Below, piece by piece: positions 14,990 to 23,759 of a stretch of DNA of 33,017 nt. The DNA comes from Bacillota bacterium. Lineage in GTDB: Bacteria; Bacillota; Sulfobacillia; Sulfobacillales; JAIMBI01. Numbering within the stretch: position 1 is the first letter of the stretch; each line of letters begins with the position of its first letter. A program made the position numbers and the translations under genes. Under the pieces are notes generated by a model. It did not search any database, was not told where the DNA came from, and saw only the letters and a program-made list of their open reading frames with translations. The stretch is taken from positions 1 through 33,017 of the forward strand of contig JAJZWS010000033.1 of NCBI GenBank assembly GCA_021846565.1, written 5' to 3'.

Positions 14990-16138
14990 TTGGTGTGGGC
15001 CACACTGTCTGTCAGTGTGGCCCTTTCCCTATCCGATGCCTTTGTGGTGCCGTTCCTATGGCTTGAGCGCGTGCCGCCGGCCCAGCTGCTGCTGTTTGCC
15101 GGCCTGCAGTTTCTGGCCATGGCCGGCGTGTTTTTCGGTGCGCGGTGGCTTCTGTGGCCGCCGCGCCGCTTCATGCAATGGGGTATCGCGCTCATGGCCC
15201 TGTTCTTGGTGAGCGTCGCCGGTCTCGGCCGGGCCGTCGCCCCGTGGGTGGATCCCTTGGGCATGGTGGCCGGCCTGGGCTACGGGTCCTACTGGCTGGG
15301 CTTGTACGTGGCCGCGTTGGGCGACACGCGGGACCGGGATCGGGACCGGTTCAATGGCACGGTGGGCACCGCCGAGGCGGCTGCCAGTCTGATGGGCCCG
15401 TTGGCCGGCGCCGCACTCATCCGGTGGGCGGGTGGGTTTGTGACGGTGTTTGCCATCTCGGTGGGGGGACTCGTGCCGTCCTGGCTCCTGACGCGGGGCG
15501 TGGAGGCTCACGCGCCGTCTGCCGCCGGCCCACGGCAGACGATGGGGCCCGACTGGCGTCCCCTCATGACCTGCATGGCGGCGCGCGGCGCCTATGAGGG
15601 CCTTCTGGTGGTGGTGCCCGGCCTCCTGCTGTTTGAGACGACCGGGTCTGCCGTTCAGGTGGGCGTGTTCACCAGCCTCTGGGCGGCGATGGCTCTGGTG
15701 GGGAACCATTGGGCGGGCAACGCCCAGGGCCTCGTCGCGCGCCGCCGGCTGGCCTGGATGGGGGCCGGGCTGGTCGCGACCGCCAGTGCGCTGTTGGCGG
15801 CTCTGCCCCTGTCGCTCAGCCTGTGGGGCTTTGGAGCCGCCGTGGGGCTGGCCATCCCGCTGCAGAAAGTGCCGCTCGAGGCGTGGAGCCTGGACGTGAT
15901 TGGTCGCGCGCCCCACCCTCACCGCGCCACCGCCAACAAGGAACTGGTGTTGAATGGGTCCCGCGCCGTGGGACTCCTGCTCGTGGCCCTGATGCTGGCG
16001 GGCGCGCGGGATGTGCCGGGACTCACGCGGGTGCTGCTGGTGGTGCCGGCGCCCGCCCTGGTCATGGCGGTGATGCTGGCGCGCGGCGCGCCGGGTTCCG
16101 GTCTCGAGGGCTCGGCGCAGCCCACGCAAATCCGCTGA
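14990..16138 (+). CDS. MFS-like transporter
   Basis: The 382-residue hydrophobic protein has about 10-12 helices. A short polar loop with DTRDRDRDRFNGTVGTAEA follows the first four helices, as in the loop between transmembrane segments 4 and 5 of MFS proteins. The halves are joined by a hydrophilic stretch around residues 165-185 (EAHAPSAAGPRQTMGPDWRP). No substrate can be assigned. Position directly after the sulfur operon would suit export of sulfite or another sulfur compound, but this is speculation. The start is uncertain: TTG 14990, GTG 14993 or a GTG at 15017 after the hairpin are all possible, none with a good ribosome binding site, so translation may be coupled to the previous gene. 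Confidence 0.75.
   Translation: MVWATLSVSVALSLSDAFVVPFLWLERVPPAQLLLFAGLQFLAMAGVFFGARWLLWPPRRFMQWGIALMALFLVSVAGLGRAVAPWVDPLGMVAGLGYGSYWLGLYVAALGDTRDRDRDRFNGTVGTAEAAASLMGPLAGAALIRWAGGFVTVFAISVGGLVPSWLLTRGVEAHAPSAAGPRQTMGPDWRPLMTCMAARGAYEGLLVVVPGLLLFETTGSAVQVGVFTSLWAAMALVGNHWAGNAQGLVARRRLAWMGAGLVATASALLAALPLSLSLWGFGAAVGLAIPLQKVPLEAWSLDVIGRAPHPHRATANKELVLNGSRAVGLLLVALMLAGARDVPGLTRVLLVVPAPALVMAVMLARGAPGSGLEGSAQPTQIR
14997..15023 (+). terminator. Perfect 11-bp hairpin followed by T-rich tract, at start of MFS gene
   Basis: GGGCCACACTG (14997-15007) pairs with CAGTGTGGCCC (15013-15023) around TCTGT, then TTTCCCT. This is the most terminator-like structure near the end of the sulfur operon, yet it lies within the first codons of the transporter frame. 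It could terminate most operon transcripts or attenuate transporter expression. Confidence 0.5.
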
Positions 16139-16211
16139 TCCCAAGGGGCAGGGCCTGTTTACGCATTTGCACAGCCCGTTGGATTTGTTTTCTATGAATC
16201 ATGAGGGGGGA

Positions 16212-17230
16212 GTGATAATTAGCCCGAATCCGTTCAACCTGCTGTTTCCCGCACCGCACGGCCTGTTTGCCAACGGCCGTGCGGAACCGCAGCGGTTTGT
16301 CCGCAGGCGGGGACGCCACGACCGCGCCCGAGTCCCCAGGCCCGTGGAACGTCGCCCTGCTTGGACCGTGGGGCATCGGGGAAACCAGCCGGCTGGCTCG
16401 ATTCACCCAATTGGCAGAGTCCCATGAGTCGGCGCTGGGCGAGATCGAGGGATTTTGTGAGTCCCTCCTGCGGCGCATGCACAGCGGCCAGAGCTCAGGC
16501 GGGCCTGGCCAGCCGGAGTCAGGACCGAGGTGCGGCGCTGGCAGCCGCGGCTGGCGCTCGGCCCGGCCGGGGCCGTCCGCACCGTGGTGAACGAGGGAGT
16601 CGCCTTGGACCGCCTGTACACCGAACCCGGTCACCTTTGGACAAGGCTGGCGCACCAGGACCTGGCCCGGGTGCTGATTTTTCTGGACCACGTCGAACAT
16701 CTTCTGGTCCGCGATGCGTCGGCGCTCTGGGCGCTCCGATCCGTGTTTGAGCTGGTCATCACCGGGCCGGAGACCCTGCTGGAAGTCGTGTGAGAGGTGT
16801 CCAAACCGGTCACCCGCTTTTTTGGACCGTCTTCCGCTGGGCGCGTGCTCACTGGCAGACACGGCGGAGGCGATTCAGGAGCCGCTGCGCGTCAATGGGG
16901 CCTCGCTGGATGTGTCGGATGAGGCGGTGGCGCCGCCGTCTGGTCCAAACCCACGGCCACCCCTCCTTCGTCGCATGCACCATGCGGGAGCTGACGGAGC
17001 GGGCTTACGAGGCGAACGTACGCCACCTGGACGACCGCTGGATTGCGACCCAGTGGCCGGCGGTCGCCCGGCGGTTGTCAGCCGACCGGTTTGCGTTCGA
17101 ATGGCAGGCCTGCACCGCCGCCGAGCGCCGTGTTCTGAGACGTCTGGCCGAGGGGCGCTTTCGGGGGCCAGGGCCGCCGACCGGCGAGGCGACACCACTC
17201 CACCCGCTTCCGATCCCGAATCAAAGATGA
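16212..17230 (+). pseudogene. Degraded AAA-family ATPase (ORC/STAND-like), several frameshifts
   Basis: Joining frames yields a recognisable ATPase. A ribosome binding site (GGGGGGA) and GTG at 16212 lead into SPNPFNLLFPAP and GLFANGRAEPQRFV; a frame change gives NVALLGPWGIGETSRLARFT. Later pieces are LARVLIFLDHVEHLLV, then DRLPLGACSLADTAEAIQEP, then THGHPSFVACTMRELTERAY and AAERRVLRRLAEGRFRG. These are the Walker A, sensor/Walker B-like and C-terminal winged-helix portions of archaeal/bacterial AAA ATPases of the 'NPF' type. The Walker A lysine codon is GAA (GIGET instead of GIGKT), adding a point lesion. At least three frame changes separate the parts, so no functional product is expected. 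Confidence 0.7.
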
Positions 17231-17263
17231 ACGGCTCCGGGCGGCCCGCTGGACGGGACCCGG

Positions 17264-17644
17264 CTAACGAATCAGGCGCACGCGGTAACGGGGGAGCAAC
17301 TCGCCCCACACCCGGTCCGCGGTGAGTGCCGCATCCTGACGCATGTCGGCCAGGACCAGGCAGGCTCGGTCTCCGAGCGACAGCCCCAGCCGTCGCGTCT
17401 CGAGCGAGAGCACCTCAGCCGCTTCGGCATCCGGCTGGGTAAAGGGAACGACCGCGATATCGCGCAAGTCGGCCAGCACAGCGCGCCATGCATGGGAGGA
17501 GAGGCCGCCTTGGTGCAGCTTGGCCACAACCTCCGCCCAGTTGACAGCGCTCATGACCGCATCGGCCTCGAGAGCCTCAGCGACAATATCTGCCCCGGGC
17601 TCGGCGTGCAGGTAGGCCAGCAGGGCGGAGGCATCCAGCACCAT
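17264..17644 (-). CDS. vapC: VapC-family PIN-domain ribonuclease toxin
   Basis: The 126-residue PIN domain has the four acidic metal-binding residues D4 (VLDASALL), E38 (NWAEVV), D92 (LSLGDRACLVLA) and D110 (ALTADRVW). Type II VapC toxins are Mg-dependent endoribonucleases cutting tRNA or rRNA and are held inactive by the cognate antitoxin. The gene starts two bases after the antitoxin stop, in standard antitoxin-first order. All catalytic residues are present, so it should be functional. Confidence 0.93.
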   Translation of the reverse strand: MVLDASALLAYLHAEPGADIVAEALEADAVMSAVNWAEVVAKLHQGGLSSHAWRAVLADLRDIAVVPFTQPDAEAAEVLSLETRRLGLSLGDRACLVLADMRQDAALTADRVWGELLPRYRVRLIR

Positions 17645-17646
17645 CC

Positions 17647-17892
17647 CTATTCGCGGGCCGCTTCGCGGCGCCGCTCCGCTAAGAGTTCCTCCACAAGCGA
17701 TCGTTCAGGCGGCACGGATTGGGTGACCAGTTGCTGCGCGTGACGGTGGCGCTGCCGGGCGGACGTAACGCGAACGGCCTCTCCATCCCAGTCCAGCACC
17801 ACTGAGTCCCCATCCTTTACGTCCAAATACTGGCGCAATTCTTTGGGCAGGACAATTCGGCCACCAGAGGACACCCGGGAAACGATTGCCAT
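17647..17892 (-). CDS. vapB: AbrB/SpoVT-type antitoxin of the VapBC pair
   Basis: The 81-residue protein has an N-terminal swapped-hairpin DNA-binding domain (VSSGGRIVLPKELRQYLDVK, followed by GDSVVLDWDG). Its Arg/Glu-rich C-terminal tail (SLVEELLAERRREAARE) would wrap the toxin. The ATG at 17892 is preceded by CAGGGAGTG; six further in-frame residues upstream are possible. Autorepression is typical; a short TGAT-N2-ATCA inverted repeat at 17913-17922 just upstream is a candidate operator but too short to be firm. Confidence 0.9.
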   Translation of the reverse strand: MAIVSRVSSGGRIVLPKELRQYLDVKDGDSVVLDWDGEAVRVTSARQRHRHAQQLVTQSVPPERSLVEELLAERRREAARE

Positions 17893-17928
17893 GTGATCAC
17901 TCCCTGACAAGGTGATACATCATGACAC

Positions 17929-17948
17929 GGACGGCGTCTATGCCGTCC
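17929..17948 (-). terminator. 7-bp hairpin between the aminotransferase and vapB
   Basis: GGACGGC (17929-17935) pairs with GCCGTCC (17942-17948) around a 6-nt loop, about 165 bases after the stop of the upstream minus-strand gene. It may end that transcript or act as an upstream element of vapB. The rest of 17949-18111 shows nothing else convincing. Confidence 0.35.
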
Positions 17949-18111
17949 CCAAGACCCTGTCAAGGTGAGCACCGGCAGCGCCCCGCACGACGCGCTTGAC
18001 TTCCGCCATCCTCGTCGGTTGAGCCCCCGTAGACCTATGGATTCGGCGGGAACCCGCCTGTTTTCACCACGCACCTGGCTCGGAGGTTCTCGAACGGCCT
18101 CCGTCGGCGAC

Positions 18112-19551
18112 TCAGCAGCCCGCCCGGGATTGAAAGGCCCGGTGCACCACCGCGCGGTCGGTGAATGTGCCCAGGAACGCGACGACCGTTTCCACATCAG
18201 CGAAATTGCTGACCGCGCCCATCGACAGCCGTACAACGCCCAGAGTCGGAATCTCCATCCACTCAACCAGTTCGTCAATGGAGTGCCACGCCCCGGCGTG
18301 CTGAAAGGCCTGGTTCAGGCGGTCGGCCGCGAAACCGAGGGCGGCTTCGCCCGCCCCGGGGTTGCAGAAGCAACCCGAACGCAGCACGATACCAGCCGCG
18401 TTGGCCTCTTCGATGACGAGCCGCTCATCTTGCGCCAGCCCGTCGGGGGCCAGCACGCGAAAGGCGACCGTGGGACCGTGGGCCTCTGGTTCACGGGGGC
18501 CCAGCACCTGAATCACCGGACGGCCGTTCGCGTGGCGCAGCGTTTGCAGGTCGGCCAGGATCCATGCCAGCAGGGCCGTCGTGCGGTCGTGAATGCGATC
18601 CAGACCAAGACGATTCAGGTGCCGCAGGCCGATGCTGACGGCCGGGATGTTTAAGAAGTCCGGCGTGCCGTCCTCAAATCCGGCCGGTGCCGGCAGCATG
18701 GCCGCCTTGTCGGCGGCCAGGGACGATGCCAACACCGTCCCGCCCGAGAACCAGGGCCGCGACAGTTGGTCCACCGCTTCGCGGCGGGCGATGAGGCACC
18801 CTACCCCGGTGGGATAGCCGAACATCTTGTAAAACGACAGCGGGACGAAATCGGGATGGACGATCGACAGATTGAGGGGCATGGTCGGCACCCAGGCGGC
18901 GGCGTCCAGCAAGACACGCCAGCCGCATTCCTGGGCCGCCTTCACCCACGCCAGGTCATGCCGGACGCCCGAAAAGTTGGACTGGGCCGGATAGGCGAAC
19001 AAGCGGGCGCCGCCCGTGGAGGGGGTGGCCAGAAGGTGGTGCCATGTGGCCTCGTCAGCGCGCAGGTCCCCCTTGGTCATGGGCAGGTAGGCCACCGGCG
19101 TGTGCCCACGACGGGCAAATTCTCTAAGCCCTAGCACCGAGTTGTGGTTGTCGGATGTCATGAGTAGCTGGGCATCGGCGGTGAAGGGGAAGGATTCGCC
19201 CAGCAGATGCAGTGCACCCGTCGCGTTTTGCGTGAAGACCACCACATACTCCTCGGGATCCGCGTGAAAGAATGCCAACACGTCGTCCCGCGCTTGGTCC
19301 AGGGCCTCGGTGGACTTCAGGGAGGGGCGGTTGGGCGAATGGGGATTGCCGTGCACCTCAGCGGTCAGCCAGGCAAAGTGCTCTTGGAGCTGACGAAGAC
19401 TGGCGAGCCCCGCCCCCGTGTAGTCCAGATACGTGAGGCGTTCCGCCGCCAACTGCGGGTACTCGTCGCGTCGGATGTCGTCTAAAGCCGCCGCCGCCGC
19501 GTAGGCAGGGTGCTGGGCCAAGAAGGCGGACGACGGCGCACTGATGTTCAT
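18112..19551 (-). CDS. PLP aminotransferase class V, molybdenum-cofactor sulfurase-like
   Basis: The 479-residue protein is a fold-type I PLP enzyme of the NifS/Csd superfamily. The PLP lysine is K242 in LSFYKMFGYPTGVG. The cysteine loop is RSGCFCNPGAGE (C394 and C396), closely like the RTGCFCNPGA loop of the N-terminal domain of Mo-cofactor sulfurase (MOCOS/ABA3) rather than the shorter loops of NifS or SufS. Such enzymes mobilise sulfur from L-cysteine as a persulfide to sulfurate Mo cofactor. No C-terminal MOSC domain is attached. A Mo hydroxylase operon lies about 10 kb upstream, which makes a maturation role plausible but not shown. The ATG at 19551 has AAGGGGGTT upstream; a GTG one codon earlier is an alternative. 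Confidence 0.82.
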   Translation of the reverse strand: MNISAPSSAFLAQHPAYAAAAALDDIRRDEYPQLAAERLTYLDYTGAGLASLRQLQEHFAWLTAEVHGNPHSPNRPSLKSTEALDQARDDVLAFFHADPEEYVVVFTQNATGALHLLGESFPFTADAQLLMTSDNHNSVLGLREFARRGHTPVAYLPMTKGDLRADEATWHHLLATPSTGGARLFAYPAQSNFSGVRHDLAWVKAAQECGWRVLLDAAAWVPTMPLNLSIVHPDFVPLSFYKMFGYPTGVGCLIARREAVDQLSRPWFSGGTVLASSLAADKAAMLPAPAGFEDGTPDFLNIPAVSIGLRHLNRLGLDRIHDRTTALLAWILADLQTLRHANGRPVIQVLGPREPEAHGPTVAFRVLAPDGLAQDERLVIEEANAAGIVLRSGCFCNPGAGEAALGFAADRLNQAFQHAGAWHSIDELVEWMEIPTLGVVRLSMGAVSNFADVETVVAFLGTFTDRAVVHRAFQSRAGC

Positions 19552-19912
19552 CACTCAACCCCCTTATGCTTATAATGCATGACCCGTGCCGGTGCCGCTA
19601 CGGCATGTCGACCCCGACGCCCGAGGCCGAATGGCGGCCCGGGCAGAACCCAACGCTCCCCGGAGACCACGGCACGGGGGCGATGAAAGCCGTGACCGCC
19701 ACCGTGTTTGCACATCGTACCGCCCACAGGTTCCCCTCCCCCTGTCGTTCCCAGTCGGCCATGCCATCCGATAAGTTTTTTGGGGCAGGAATTTGCGTGG
19801 GTGAGTCGAAAACGAGGGGTACGAGGAACTTCGTGGAAAACGGACCGAATGGCTCCCGGAGGGCGGTGGCCCATAGGGGATCGTGGCGGAACGGGGCGGG
19901 GAGGCCATGGAT
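19552..19912. other. Divergent intergenic region
   Basis: About 360 bases between two divergent genes with no supported gene; the open frames here are short and lack ribosome binding sites. On the minus strand ATTATAAG near 19570-19577 could be a -10 for the aminotransferase. A TTTTTT tract lies at about 19777-19782. No clear promoter for the metallophosphoesterase could be defined. Confidence 0.4.
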
Positions 19913-21037
19913 ATGCGATTTATCCACACCAGTGACTGGCAGCTGGGGATGACGCGGCACTTTCTGGATCCGGATGACCAGGCACGGTTCAGCGGCGCAC
20001 GCGACGAGGTAGTGCGCCGCGTGGGCGCCGTTGCCCGCGAGCGGGGCGCAGCTTTTGTGGTGGTGGCGGGCGATGTGTTTGAAACCAACGTGCTGGGTCC
20101 CCGCACGGTGGGCCGTGCACTGGATGCCTTACGCGCGGTGCCGGTGCCCGTGTATCTCTTGCCGGGCAACCACGATCCCTATGGTCCCGGGAGTGTGTAC
20201 CAATCGGCGGGATTTCGGAGCCAGTGTCCGCCGCATGTGCACGTGCTGGCCGAGTCGTCGGTACTGCCCGTGTCCGACGAGATGGAGTTGATCGGGGTGC
20301 CGTGGACATCCAAGCGGCCAGCCGAGGATCTGGTGGCGCGCTGCCTGGCCGAACTGCCTTCTCGCCAGGCGCGCTACCGGGTCATGGTGGCTCACGGGCA
20401 GTTCGAGAGCATGGGGAGTCAGTTCAGTCCCGCCCTCATCGACAGGTCGCCGCTCGAGGCAGAGATCCAGGCGGGACAACTCCACTACGTGGCGCTGGGG
20501 GATCGCCACTCCACGACGGCCGTGGGGGACACGGGCCGCATGTGGTACGCGGGCGCCCCTGAAGCCACCGACTACGACGAGGTGGACGCCGGCAACGTGC
20601 TGGTGGTGGACCTGAGCCCCGGCGACATCCGGGTCACGCCGGTCCGGGTCGGCACCTGGCGGTTCATCGCGCAGATGCTGGACGTGCGCCAGGGTGAGGC
20701 GGCGGCCATCGTGCGGGCGTGGCTCGCCGCCGTACCTGCCAAGTCCACCACGATTGTTCGCCTGACTCTCCGAGGCACCATCGGGGTGCTGGACCGAGCC
20801 CAAGTGGAGGCGGCCATCGACGAGGCCCGCCAGCTGTTTGCGGCCGTCGAGCGGCCTACGCATCACGACGAGGTGGCGGTGGTGCCGGATGGCGGGGCGT
20901 TTTCCGACCTGACCCTGTCGGGGTTCCAACGTCAAGCGTTTGAACATTTGATGGCCGGCGCCCAGGCCCACGGGCCAGACGTCCAAGTGTACCAGGATGC
21001 CCTGGCGCTCCTGTACCGGCTGGGGCGTGCGCCGTAG
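19913..21037 (+). CDS. SbcD/YhaO-like metallophosphoesterase (DNA repair exonuclease subunit)
   Basis: The 374-residue calcineurin-like phosphoesterase has FIHTSDWQLG at the N-terminus, then VVVAGDVFE, LLPGNHDP, MVAHGQF and VALGDRHST, the ordered motifs of Mre11/SbcD nucleases. The first motif is D-W-Q where classical SbcD has D-x-H, and the last is GDRHS rather than GHxH. These substitutions are shared, from memory, with a subfamily common in Actinobacteria that pairs with an AAA ATPase, so they are not necessarily lesions. It would cleave DNA ends or hairpins with its ATPase partner, 49 bases downstream. The ATG at 19913 gives 8-nt spacing to GGGGAGG; an ATG two codons earlier is too close. 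Confidence 0.88.
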   Translation: MRFIHTSDWQLGMTRHFLDPDDQARFSGARDEVVRRVGAVARERGAAFVVVAGDVFETNVLGPRTVGRALDALRAVPVPVYLLPGNHDPYGPGSVYQSAGFRSQCPPHVHVLAESSVLPVSDEMELIGVPWTSKRPAEDLVARCLAELPSRQARYRVMVAHGQFESMGSQFSPALIDRSPLEAEIQAGQLHYVALGDRHSTTAVGDTGRMWYAGAPEATDYDEVDAGNVLVVDLSPGDIRVTPVRVGTWRFIAQMLDVRQGEAAAIVRAWLAAVPAKSTTIVRLTLRGTIGVLDRAQVEAAIDEARQLFAAVERPTHHDEVAVVPDGGAFSDLTLSGFQRQAFEHLMAGAQAHGPDVQVYQDALALLYRLGRAP

Positions 21038-21086
21038 AAACGAGACACAGTCGCTTCGCTAGACGTGAGCAAAAGGAGGCGGCACG

Positions 21087-23759
21087 ATGCGGCTGTTGGC
21101 GGTGGGGGTTCGCAACTTTCGCGGTGTTCGGGACCGCACGGTGAACCTGGCCCCGGTGGGCGTAACGATCATTCAGGGGCCCAACGAAGTGGGCAAGACG
21201 TCGCTGGCGGACGCCGTCGATCTTCTGATCACGTATGCCGACAATTCCCGAAACCAGGAGGTGCGGGACACTCAACCCATCGGCGAGGACGTGGCCACCG
21301 AGATTTGGGTGGAGATGGAGGTGGGCCGGTACGCGTTTACGTACTACAAGCGCTACCACAAAAATCCGGCGACCACCCTCGACATCACGGCTCCCCGGCG
21401 CGAGCAGGTGACGGGGCGGGCGGCCCACGACCGGGTGCAGGAAATTCTGGCGGCCCACGCCGACCTGACACTGTGGACCGCGCTCAAGATTCAACAGCGG
21501 CCGGCCGAGCGGCGGGGCGAGAAGGGGCCTCAGCTCACGGATGCGCCCTCGCTGCGCGCGGCGTTGGACCGCGAGGCGGGCGGATTGGAGCGGCCAGCGA
21601 CCGATACCCTCATGGAGCGGGTAGAGCGGGAATACCTGCGGTACTACACGCCCAAATCGGGACATCCGACGACCACCGTGTTTGGCCCGCTGGAATCGGC
21701 CGTCCAGGCGGCCCAACAACAGGTGGCGGAATTGGACCAGCGGATTGCTGCCGCCGAGACGGACGAAGAGCGGCTTCGCCGCCTCGAGGCAGAGCGGCAG
21801 GTTCGGCTGGAGCAGTCCGCAGAGGTCGAAGAGCTGGCGCGAACGTGGGGCCAGCGGCTTCGGGACGTTGTCGACCTGGAAGGACGCCACCGGGATGCGC
21901 TCAAGCGGGAGACCGCGCTCACCACTCAGCACGCAGACTTGACGGCAAAGCTGGCGCACCGGCGCCGGCTGGCCGAGAACGAGGCCGCCGGCCAAGCCCG
22001 GCTGGCTGAGCTGGAACACCAGCGTGAGACAGCGGCTGCCGCGCTGGCGACCGCCCAGCAGGAGCTGGGCAGCCAGCTGCTCGTGCAGGAAGAGGTGCGC
22101 GCGGCGCGTGACTGGGCCCGCCGCCGCGAGGACCGGGCCCTTCTCGATGAGCAGGACGTCGCTAGCCAGCGCCGGGCGGTGGCCCTGGAGAAGCGTGTGG
22201 AGGCGGTGGACCGGCTCGAGCAGGAGTTGGCCGAACTGAGGGCGCGCCGCGCCACCATCGCCATCACGCTGGACGAGTTGCAGGAGATTCGCCAGCAGGC
22301 GAAACGTCTTGCTGCCGCCGACGCGGCGCTGGCGGTGGGCAGCCCCACCGTGGAAGTCAGAGTCCCGCACGCCGAGACCGTTGAGGTCAATGGGGAGCCG
22401 CGCCCGCTGTCGGCGCACGAATCCGTGCGGTTCCCCGTGCAGGACGCGGTAACCCTGGAATGGCCCGATGGCCACATGGTCACGGTGCGGCCCGGCGCCA
22501 GCGTGTCTGAGCTGCAACGGAAGCGCCAGCGGTCCCATGAACAGCTTGTGGCGCTGTTGGTGCCCCATCAGCTGGCGGACGCGGAGAGTGCCGAGCGCGC
22601 CGCCCAGCGCGCGGCCGACTGGGACCGGGACAGGGACCGGCAGCGGCAGGCGTTGGACGAGGTGCTGGCGGGCGAGACAGCGGACGAGCTGCGTGGAGCC
22701 CTGCGCGAACTCAAGGCGGGCCATCGCGCCTACGAGCACGAGCGCCCCGACGAGTTTTCCCGGCCCGCCGACGCAGAGGCGGCGGCCCAAGCAACGGCCA
22801 TGGCGCGCGAGCAGGTGCGAGCGGCGGAGGAACGGCTGGCTCTCGTGGGAGCGGAGACAGCCGGGAAGGACAAGGCGCAGACCCACGCTGTGCGTGAATG
22901 CGAACGGCTGGATGCGGAACGGGCTCAGGTGTCCGCCGCGGTGGCCGTAGTACAGGTCCAGTTGGCCGAGGAGGCCGGCGAGTCCATGGAGGCGCTGGCC
23001 CAGGCACTGGCGGAAAGTGCCGAAGCGTTGCAGCAGGCACGTCGGCACACGCAGGACCTGCAGGCCCAGCTCACCGCCACCAACCCGGACGCCGTTCGCC
23101 TGCAGGATGACAATGCGCGCGCGCTGGTGGACCGGACCCGCGAGCAGCACCAGGAGCTGATGGGTGAACTGGCGGAGTGCCGTGGGCGGCTCGAGCAGGC
23201 CGGGCGGGACGAGTGGTACGAAAAACGGCCCATGGCCGTCCAGGCGCTCGCTGCGGCCCAGCGCGCCTTATCGGAGGTGCAGCGCCACGCGGCGGCGGCC
23301 CACCTGTTGCACGAGACGTTGGTTCAGTATCGGGATGCCCAGCAGCGTGCCTACCGCCAGCCGCTGGAGCAGGCCATCGTCGACTTGGGACGGGTGGTTT
23401 ACGGCGCGGACCTGGCGGTCGAGGTGGACGACACGCTCTCCGTGGCGCGCCGGACTTTGGGAGGCCAGACGCTGGAAGTGAAGCACCTGTCGGCGGGGGC
23501 GCGCGAGCAGATGCTGCTGTTGGAGCGCCTGGCCGCTGCGCGCCTGGTGGCGCCCGACGAGGGGGCCCCGGTGATTTTGGACGACACGCTCGGGTTCACG
23601 GACGACGAGCGGCTGCAGCACCTGGGGGCGGTTTTGGGTCATGTGGGCCAGCAGTGCCAGGTGATCATCCTGACCAGCAGCGCGCATCGCTACGCCGGGA
23701 TCGGCCGCGCAAACTGCATCGTCATTGACCGGGCTGACAGCGTAAGGAGGAGCGGATGA
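21087..23759 (+). CDS. SbcC/YhaN-like AAA ATPase with long coiled coils
   Basis: The 890-residue SMC/Rad50-like ATPase begins MRLLAVGVRNFRGV, with Walker A GPNEVGKTS at residues 31-39. About 500 residues of Glu/Arg/Ala/Leu coiled coil follow, interrupted around residues 415-480 by a compact beta-rich insert (VEVRVPHAETVEVNGE). The ABC signature LSAGAREQM is near residue 801 and Walker B VILDDTLG near 829. There is no CxxC zinc hook at the coiled-coil apex, unlike Rad50 or E. coli SbcC. It should dimerise and drive the neighbouring nuclease in DNA end or recombination-intermediate processing. AAAGGAGG precedes the ATG. Its stop overlaps the next gene (ATGA). Confidence 0.9.
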   Translation: MRLLAVGVRNFRGVRDRTVNLAPVGVTIIQGPNEVGKTSLADAVDLLITYADNSRNQEVRDTQPIGEDVATEIWVEMEVGRYAFTYYKRYHKNPATTLDITAPRREQVTGRAAHDRVQEILAAHADLTLWTALKIQQRPAERRGEKGPQLTDAPSLRAALDREAGGLERPATDTLMERVEREYLRYYTPKSGHPTTTVFGPLESAVQAAQQQVAELDQRIAAAETDEERLRRLEAERQVRLEQSAEVEELARTWGQRLRDVVDLEGRHRDALKRETALTTQHADLTAKLAHRRRLAENEAAGQARLAELEHQRETAAAALATAQQELGSQLLVQEEVRAARDWARRREDRALLDEQDVASQRRAVALEKRVEAVDRLEQELAELRARRATIAITLDELQEIRQQAKRLAAADAALAVGSPTVEVRVPHAETVEVNGEPRPLSAHESVRFPVQDAVTLEWPDGHMVTVRPGASVSELQRKRQRSHEQLVALLVPHQLADAESAERAAQRAADWDRDRDRQRQALDEVLAGETADELRGALRELKAGHRAYEHERPDEFSRPADAEAAAQATAMAREQVRAAEERLALVGAETAGKDKAQTHAVRECERLDAERAQVSAAVAVVQVQLAEEAGESMEALAQALAESAEALQQARRHTQDLQAQLTATNPDAVRLQDDNARALVDRTREQHQELMGELAECRGRLEQAGRDEWYEKRPMAVQALAAAQRALSEVQRHAAAAHLLHETLVQYRDAQQRAYRQPLEQAIVDLGRVVYGADLAVEVDDTLSVARRTLGGQTLEVKHLSAGAREQMLLLERLAAARLVAPDEGAPVILDDTLGFTDDERLQHLGAVLGHVGQQCQVIILTSSAHRYAGIGRANCIVIDRADSVRRSG

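Noticed and set aside
20856-23150. 764-codon open frame antisense to the SbcC-like gene
   Set aside because: Leu/Arg/His-rich product without domains, mirror of a coiled-coil gene with Walker and signature motifs on the plus strand.
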